NCBI GenBank assembly: GCA_030848705.1
Contig: CM061243.1
Coordinates: forward strand, 122,722,674 to 122,786,673
Reading direction: 5' to 3'
Length of the DNA: 64,000 nt
DNA from: Heracleum sosnowskyi
Lineage: Eukaryota > Streptophyta > Magnoliopsida > Apiales > Apiaceae
Part shown: piece after piece, positions 56,381 through 64,000 of the stretch
Layout: every line of letters begins with the position of its first letter
Numbering within the stretch: the stretch's first letter is position 1
Program-made: the position numbers and the translations under genes
Notes under the pieces: generated by a model
What the model was told of the DNA's origin: nothing
What the model saw: the letters and a program-made list of their open reading frames with translations, nothing else
Databases searched by the model: none

Positions 56381-57215
56381 TCACTCTGCTAGCTTACCTC
56401 TTAGAAATGAATCATGACCATCTTTTGGTACTGATCAATTTGAAGCTGTCGTTTATGCATTGCTTCATTGTTGAATGAGCAGACCCATTTCATTTTTACA
56501 CACTTTATAGAAAAGAACTCGAGATTGAAACACACATTCTATTTTTATGCACTTTGTAGAAGAGAACTCGGATCAAAACTGCTGTTCTCAAGTTCAATAC
56601 ACTCGTCTTCTGGTCACCCTGAAGTACTATGATCATTATATTCAGAAGAAGATACGATCTGTTTATGAGGTATAAATAGCTATCCGTTCTATGACCGGAA
56701 CTCACCAAAATAGTTAAAAAGATATAAGAAGATAAATTTCTTATAATTTGCAAATTTAAAAGGCATGTGCTTCTAGGAAGGATACATTTGCCTGCTGAAA
56801 TAACATAAGTTGACAAGTTGTACATGAACAGCAGCATCGAGTTTTACATTCTCAAATAAGAAAATTGAAGTAGACAAGCTAATCAATCACTCAAATGAAC
56901 ACATCTTTGTTGCAAAATTAATTTACATAGCTAAACCTCAGCTCATTTCGTTCATGGCTCTAAAGTCTAAACCCTTTAAGAATTCTATTCATAGTCACTA
57001 TCAGGCATCAGCTAATAGGAACAATACAACACCCCTTACTGTACGATTTTGCAGCAGCGATTCTAAGATACAAAATTAGTATATTTCTAGTTTCTTTCTA
57101 AGAAGCGAGAATTAGAAACATAGAAAGTACACTCATGAAACATACAATCAGTGAACTATATGTTCATACTGCTGCCATTGCCAACCTTGCCAATGAAGAT
57201 TAAAAATCCGTGTTA
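56381..57215. other. Intergenic region between convergent genes
   Basis: It holds the 3' ends of the oxidoreductase and RECA1 transcripts. A short imperfect duplication lies at about 56490-56570 (CATTTTTACACACTTTATAGAAAAGAACTC and a variant). No gene seen. Confidence 0.4.
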
Positions 57216-57962
57216 CTAAAATTCTTCAGCCATGTCCTCTTCTTGAAGCTGCAGGGGTAAGGATCTGCTGTTAAAAGAGGTTATTTGCCCAGTTCCCTCC
57301 AGCATTGCAGATCGAACAATCTGCCAATCAAATCAATTATCAAAAATCAAAATACAAAAAATTTAATAACATGAGAATTAGACCTATCAGACATGTATTC
57401 AGATCTAATTCCAAGACAACCCAAACCAGAAATGCCAATTATGGAGCACTGGCAGTCTGGCACAAGTAAATTACATGCTATATAAATAGTAATACTTTTC
57501 CCTCTAATGTTTGCAAATGCTTTTATAAAACATACAGGCTTTGTTAGGATTACGGGGAAACCTTGAGACGGGGCTATTTGCTCTAATTTTACTCTAAAAT
57601 GGACATTCTGATTCCCATATAGTTACTTTATCACTTTATTTCACATTACTGGAGACAAATACTTCCACGTAGAGTTAAGGATCAAATAGTCCCCCTCCAT
57701 TGAACATAAGTGATAAAAATAGTCCTTTGGCACCATGCTTAATAATGAGGCCCTAATAGTATTTGGATATAAATATTTAGATATATTTACAGGCTTCACC
57801 AATATAATAGAGAAGATTTGGCAATCATTAAGCTATAGGTAGTCCATTACAGGGCAGAGTTGTATTGTAATGGTAATGGCAAAGGCAATGTCATCATTAT
57901 TAAGCTTTTGCATAATTCAATATGCAGATATATGTCCATCTGTTTTTATACAGGATTGTCTC

Positions 57963-57998
<36 letters not shown>

Positions 57999-60900
57999 CT
58001 CTACCTTCTCTATTTCAGCGGAAAGATCAGGGTTGTCTTTTAAATACTGCATAGCTTTATCTCTTCCTTGTCCCAACCTTAAATGAGCAAAATTAAGAAA
58101 CAGAGGAACAATATACATAATTAAGATAGTAGATCAGAGGCATCTTTCATGAAAGGGATGGTTGCTAAAATACAATGAACAAAAACTTAAATACTAATAC
58201 CCGAATACCAAGTTGACCGACTGATTAATCTATTGTAAAAATATATAACAAGAAATTTACACAACACTTGACTGTTAGAGAATAGAGAGTCAAGGTCCTA
58301 AATCTGGATATAGTCTCTACATCCTCAATCATGATAAAAGCCCATCTCAACCCCGAAAATGTTGATGTCTTAATATAGATGTACACAGCTGCCACATATT
58401 CTATAGATATTACCTAACATACTTTTGATCAGGTGAACTTAAACATTACTAATTGATCCTCTTGGACACGTGATAATTCCCAGTTTTGCTGTCCCAGATG
58501 CATTTTTCAACTAGCAAATTATGTAATATGTTGGGGACTTGGGGTAGTGATGTGTTTTACATTTACTCATTACAGGTGCTCGAATAAAACATATTATCAC
58601 ACAGCAGTTACAATCTGTAAGCAAGATTAGGCAAAATGTCAGTTTGAAAGAATGTAATTGGAAGAAAGGATGGTATGACAGCAATTTACGTATGTGGTCT
58701 ACAAAATTTCTCTCATCTTAGAAACTAGTTTCATTATTCAGGCCTCTTAAGGAATTACTGGGCACAACATAGAAGCGACTAAAGAACAAGAAATTGATGG
58801 CACTAGATTCTACAAACAAAACGAGATCAGAAAGATAAAAAATCTAATCCACTCTCAACAAAAAACATGCAGTTCATAATTTTTTCTTATTTCCTTCTTT
58901 CTATTTCTGGAAAGGGGGGTATGAGGACCATGATCAAAGTACGAACCTTTGATCTCCATAACTATACCAAGAGCCCTTCCTCAGCACAACATCCATCATT
59001 TCAGCACAATCCAATATGCATCCCTGCAAATCAGCTATATTTAGAACATAGAAGTAAAGGCAAGCCATTGCAAAAGAAACACGAGCATTAGCAAAGCACA
59101 ACATACCAGTTTGCCGACTCCTTCTCCAAATATAATTTCAAACTCAGCTTGCTTGTATGGCCTTGATACCTGTAATAAGAGACCAGATAATTCAGTTTAA
59201 ACAGTTCATATTACGGCTATAGCTGAGTAAAACTTTAAGGCACTTGGCATCTTTGAAGAATATCTGACCAAAACCTGTTCTTATACCTTGCTCTTTTGAA
59301 CTCTTACACGAACTTTAACCCCAATGTCTTCATCCCCTTTGACCTGAAAAAATGAAGAACGCTGAGTCATATATTCCACAAACATCTTTTTTTTGCTAAT
59401 TGACAAATATCATATTTAAAGAAACATATATCACTGTTAGACTGATTGGTCATGTGCTTACAGACTTTATCTTCCCTGTTGGACGTATCTCGAGTCGAAC
59501 TGATGCAAAAAACTTTAAAGCAATACCTCCACTGGTGACTTCAGGATTTCCATAATATACACCAATCTGATTGTATTAATGCAGACAATTCGGATCAGGA
59601 TTTTGAATTAGGAAACAGACAATACATAATCAGACACCAAACCACCTCCTCCCACATGGACTTTAAATATCTATCTAAATGTATACCTTATGCCTTATTT
59701 GATTCAGAAAGATAAGAGTGCATCCAGCTTTGGAGGCATTTCCTGACATTTTGCGCAGTGCTTGGCTCATAAGACGTGCCTGCAAACCCATTTGCTGCAT
59801 TCCTATCTCCCCCTATGCATTCAAACAACAAAGAAACCAAACCAATCAACCTTTGTGAACTTTGCTATATTTATTTAATATATTAAGAAGAGAAATCTTC
59901 GCACTTCAATCTCAGCTCGAGGAGTAAGTGCAGAGACAGAATCAACACAGATGAGATCAATAGCGCCAGATCTACACATACGATCTGCAACTGATAAAGA
60001 AAAAAGAGCGGGGGGTACAGTTAGACGAATGTAATAAGCACAATTTGTAATGATCATGACATTAAAATATGAAGATTCATAACTTGAGACAAATTTAATA
60101 ATTTTCAGTGTACAAACAAGAAAGCGGGGAAAGTAAGAAGATAGCCGTACTCTCCAGAGCCATCTCCCCGTTATCAGGTTGACAAACAATCAGATTCTCA
60201 ACATCTACTCCTACTCCTTTTGAATATGTTGGATCAAAGGCATGCTCTGCATCAACAAGCATAGCATTGCCTCCTAATCTCTACACGTTTAAAAAAGGAA
60301 ATATGTGTGTCATTATAGAAGCAAATAAGTACCCTCGACAAAGTTCAAGTGATATATGAGCTTTCCCAGCAACCAAAAAAGAATATTAAGCAGAAATATA
60401 ATACCTGCACTTCAGCAATTGCATGGAGTGCCAAGGTGGTCTTACCACTACTTTCTGGTCCATATATCTTAATAGAAAAGCCAGTAAATTTAAAGAGATT
60501 AGATCTAACATTATGAATAGAATGCACATACAGAACAAATAACCATATCAATAAAATAACAGGCAGAATAATTTATTCAAGATCAGATCAAAAGAACCAA
60601 GTAGCCCAGCAAAATTTTGAAAATACAAGAGGAGATCCAAATGGCATGCAGAAATTAAATGTAAAGGACGAGATGATTGCATAAGTAGAAAATTTTCAAA
60701 CCTCGACAATTCTTCCCTTAGGAAGGCCACCGCCCAAAGCAAAGTCTAATGTCAGACAGCCACTTGGAAATGTTTCACTGCATTAGATCAATACGAAGAA
60801 CATTGCAACTAATTAGGTAACTAAAACTGTAAGTTATTTCTGTTTTATCTAAATAATTCAGAGAAAGATGACAGAAGTTCATACTGAAAGAAACATGTTG

Positions 60901-62735
60901 CAATAGTGATTATTGCAAACAGAAATATAGATCTCATTTAACAGTGTTTAAACACTTACACGAGAGCTCCACCGGCACTGCCTAATCTTGTAACACTTCC
61001 TTTTCCAAATGAGCTATTTATGTCATTCATTGCTGCTTCCAGTGCTTTTTGCTGGAACCAAAATTGTCGTCAGTTCCAAGGATTTATTCAGAGAGTTATA
61101 GTTGTCAATAAGAATCGGGCAACATTGTTAAGCTTTCTGGTATAGAAAAGTTACTTTTGCATATATTTACTAAGAAGGTGAAAAGGCCATTATACAGTCA
61201 CAATAGCAGAAAGCTACTACCTACGATCTAGTTCATAATAGTACATTCAGCTTCTTTTTGAATGGCATATAAGTCTACCAAGCTGACAAATGACACATAA
61301 CTATTAAGTGTAGTGACAGTAATGTGTCCCAGAAACTGATCTAATATAGATATTTTCAGCACCTAAGCAGATGTTAACGCGTTTACAAAGAAAGAGAATG
61401 ATTACAAGTTGGTAATGTTACAGTTGTTATGTTGGGTGTTTCACAAAGAGATAGACCAGTTTCATAATCCTTGTCCAGTCCCCCCCCCCCCCCCCCCCCC
61501 CCCTTACTACTCTTTTCGGCGTACATATGATATCTTACTGATTTTACTAAAATTTCTTCACCATGGCAAGATTTAGATGTTTGCCAAAGCCAAATTTAAA
61601 GCACCGCATATTAATCAGCTTAACAATTTAGTCATCACCAAACATTCACCACTGTTGAAAATACTAAACTATCGAGATTTTAATCTCACCACACGAAGGG
61701 AAAAGAGTTGCAACTGATCATTACAATTATGTTAAACCCAGAAGGACAGGATACTATGACTATTTACTACTTTAAGCTCCACTCTTTTCTTAAAACGGAA
61801 TCAAACCACCATTATCCTAGCACCCACTTCCAAGTTCCAACATAACTAGCTAATGCAGCTACACAACTTCATCACATATACGTGTTCTAATAGCTAAAAC
61901 AATCGGCATTATACAATTAGAATTCATAGACCTTATACTCCAAGTAATAATCCTAATACTATTTCTTAATCAAGCAATCCCTTCTATTTTACACAACAAA
62001 CTAAGCTGATGGGAAGACAAATTACCTAGTCATAAAGCTGCAGGAAATCTATAACCTCTAATGACTTTCAAAAACCTACCAAATTAAAATTTGTATTAAA
62101 ATGTTAACAGAACCAAAGAATTTTATACTAAATTCTTTAAAAAGTTAACATCTTTACACTAAATTATAAAAAAAGATAACATTTTTACACTCAATTCTTT
62201 AAAAAGCTAACATCTTTACACTAAACCATAAAAAAGGTCAACAATTTTACACTAAATTCTTGAAAAAGTCAACATTTTTACACTAAATTATCAGAAAAAG
62301 TTAACATTTGTACACAAAATTATCAAGAAATTTATCATTTTTACACTACATTACTACACCCGAAGTATTAAAACATCAAAAAATCAAGAACCAGGTCATG
62401 GGTTCGAATCCTCACAGCAACCCCTATAACTTAAAAAACAATGTAAACTGCAAAAAGGGCAAGCAATGAATTAAGAAAAGAGAGCATACCCTATCAAGAA
62501 AACGAGGGTCTGGATCACCTGAAAGAACCCCATTAATTTTAGCATCAAATTGAGAATGAACCCTAATTTTTTCCAAATGGGTTTTGGATTTTGACAAGTA
62601 GGGTTTAAGCAGGGTACAAGAAGATAAAAAGGGTGAAGCTGAAACAACAAGAAAATGGTTATTTTTATAATTAAAATTGTTTATTTTGGGATTAATATAA
62701 TGGGTTGATTTTATAGGAGAATATATTAAGTCCAT
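57216..62735 (-). CDS. RECA1: RecA homologue, chloroplast type
   Basis: There are thirteen exons on minus: 62735-62490, 61051-60960, 60777-60702, 60467-60405, 60280-60151, 59990-59905, 59812-59687, 59566-59462, 59343-59287, 59169-59107, 59023-58947, 58077-58005, 57320-57216. All boundaries are GT-AG and the phases give 432 residues. The first 70-80 residues are a Ser-rich transit-like leader. Then the bacterial RecA core: EAAMNDINSSFGKGSV; Walker A GPESSGKT (141-148); EHAFDPTYSKGVGVD; Walker B LICVDSV (215-221); loop L1 AEIEGEIGMQQMGLQARLMSQALRKM; and the NQIRHKIGVYYGNPE..TSGG region of L2. The C-terminus is acidic (LQEEDMAEEF). It should repair and recombine plastid DNA by ATP-driven strand exchange. 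The close match to bacterial/cyanobacterial RecA supports the plastid over the mitochondrial paralogues. Confidence 0.93.
57967..57994. repeat. (GT)n microsatellite beside a splice donor
   Basis: About 14 GT units end six bases before the GTAGAG donor region of RECA1 exon 12 (58005). On minus the intron begins GTAGAGTCTTAC and then runs into the CA repeat. Confidence 0.9.
61480..61503. repeat. Poly-C run of 24 bases in RECA1 intron 1
   Basis: An uninterrupted run of C on plus (G on the transcript strand). It is an unstable mononucleotide tract or an assembly-sensitive spot. Confidence 0.9.
62096..62355. repeat. Degenerate minisatellite in RECA1 intron 1
   Basis: About seven copies, with a period near 36 bp, of a unit like AAAAAGTTAACATCTTTACA followed by CTAAATT. 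Copies vary in the AAAGTTAAC and TTTACAC parts. It lies close to the 3' side of exon 1 in the transcript. Confidence 0.75.
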
Positions 62736-62924
62736 GGCTTTAGAATTGAAGCAAAAAATTTATGAAATTTTGCTTAGAACATGAGAGTTTGTGTGTGTAT
62801 TGTGTGTGTATGTATAGTGGGAAAAGAGGGAAGGTTAATAAAGAGAAGAGGAGGGAAGGGAGCAAATTTTCAGAGAGATGAGTGTCAGACACACTACTAT
62901 AAAGCATATGCCATTTTGGGTTTG
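62736..62924. other. RECA1 leader and proximal promoter
   Basis: It contains a TGTGTGT stretch (62790-62812) and purine-rich sequence (GAAAAGAGGGAAGG). There is no clear TATA box. Confidence 0.35.
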
Positions 62925-63240
62925 ATAAAAAAGTATCAAAAATATTATTTATGTTTTTTTAGTTTTTTCCCAATCTATTATCTTCTTATTATTTAAAAAA
63001 ATACAGTTCACAATCAAACGAATATATATTTGTTTTTATGAAAAATAACTTAAATTACTTTTAATTGTATATGAGATTGTATCCGGTTGCATTTAGTTGT
63101 AAAATCATAATTTTACAAAAAAAATAAAAAAATATCTTATTTTTGCAAAAATAATTTTTAAAAACATAATTTTGCAGAACAAATAAAAAAAATCGTATTT
63201 TTCATAAATCTCAAATTGTTTATTATTATTAATTTTTAAA
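62925..63240. repeat. Dispersed AT-rich repeat, copy 3
   Basis: It shows GTATCAAAAATATTATTT, AAAAATACAGTTCACAATC and CCGGTTGCATTTAGTTG, then ATTTTTGCAAAAATA blocks and ATTTTTCATAAATCTC. This is the same family as 8690-9125 and 43215-43865, but more diverged. Confidence 0.4.
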
Positions 63241-63389
63241 CTTTATCATTCACTTTTGTATATGAATTATTGGGTTATATTTTATACACATTTATTGTTT
63301 GATTTATCAGTTAAAAATTTTATTTTACTATTTAACTGAAACAAATTTGTAGTTCTTATCATGAGAAATATCTTCTTTTTAATTTAGAA

Positions 63390-64000
63390 CTAGTTTACTA
63401 AGCCACGCTTCGAAGCGATTTTATAATAATTTTTCTAATTTTTCTTAAAAAATACCTAAATTCAAGCATTTACCGAAATTTGAATAAATAAAAAAATGAC
63501 AATTGTTTAATATTTTTCATTATTTTAAGATTACATCAAATATTAGTATATTTATCACCATTTTTATTTTTCTCAAAATTCATATTTCAATTTTTATTTT
63601 AAAATACATAAAATAACATAAATATTAAATTATAGCATATAATATGTTCCTCCTAATCAATCGTTCTCTCGTCAAACATGTTTCCACCTCTCGTTGTTAC
63701 CAAATCTAAACAGATAACAAACTAATTTACTAAATAAATTACATCATATATTAATCAATTTTAGTATATCATAAATTTAATTTAAATATTTTTATAAATT
63801 CTAATTTTATTGTTTAAAATATAGGTAATCGAGAAAATAAATGAAAAGGAAATAAGACTTTTTTATTTTATTTTATAGAAACTTGCATTTTCTGTAAATA
63901 TTATCTTATAAGAACATAATTTCTAATAGTTTTTTTTAAGAGAATATTAAGATGATAATTTGATTTGAAGATAATTTTTATAACTTCAAAAAAATATATA
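63390..64000 (-). mobile_element. Helitron-like 3' end, running off the window
   Basis: On minus the sequence reads a hairpin GCTTCGAAGC (63408-63417), GTGGCTTAGTAAA, then CTAG (63393-63390) followed by T. This is the Helitron 3' signature. The body extends rightward into AT-rich sequence and is cut by the window end. Confidence 0.4.

Overview
This is nuclear DNA from a flowering plant, very probably a eudicot. The evidence is small exons with GT-AG introns, plant gene families (chloroplast RecA, a PPR protein, a nucleoredoxin-like protein), and plant lineages of Copia and Gypsy LTR retrotransposons in AT-rich sequence. I cannot name the species.

Layout. (1) 0-8.5 kb: a minus-strand nucleoredoxin-like gene whose thioredoxin-like modules have lost the catalytic CxxC. 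Parts of it are tandemly duplicated and one exon is decayed. The first 3.5 kb also hold fragments of other genes of this window: one PPR exon and the 3' part of the DnaJ gene. (2) 8.7-12.1 kb: a dispersed AT-rich repeat holding an inverted telomere-like motif, then Helitron-like AT-rich units. (3) 12.1-36.6 kb: a 24.5 kb nest. An older Ty3/Gypsy element (505-bp LTRs, about 2% apart, TSD ACGGG) sits inside a Helitron-like unit. It has gag and pol on minus and an antisense accessory gene on plus. A very young Ty1/Copia element (about 1.25-kb LTRs, 4 substitutions apart, TSD TGAAT; 13,955 bp) sits inside the Gypsy element. (4) 36.6-39.5 kb: no protein gene seen; degenerate repeats and a foldback. 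(5) 39.5-42.3 kb: minus-strand PPR gene, probably mitochondrial. (6) 45.7-50.0 kb: minus-strand membrane DnaJ protein of the Jiv90/DNAJC14 type, with a very long GA microsatellite upstream. (7) 53.1-56.4 kb: plus-strand renalase-like FAD/NAD(P) oxidoreductase, nine exons. (8) 57.2-62.7 kb: minus-strand chloroplast-type RECA1, thirteen exons, convergent with the oxidoreductase gene. (9) 62.7-64 kb: AT-rich flank with another dispersed repeat and a Helitron-like terminus.

The most unusual object is the Copia element. It has intact gag, intact pol and an intact third ORF of 1615 codons downstream of pol. That ORF has its own TATA box and leader. Upstream of the TATA lies an array of a near-palindromic motif (GACTATGCGACATAGTC type) that is also arrayed in the LTR. 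This looks like a retrotransposon carrying a second promoter, related to its LTR, for a giant accessory protein.

The four host genes are unrelated housekeeping or organelle genes and show no sign of acting as one pathway.
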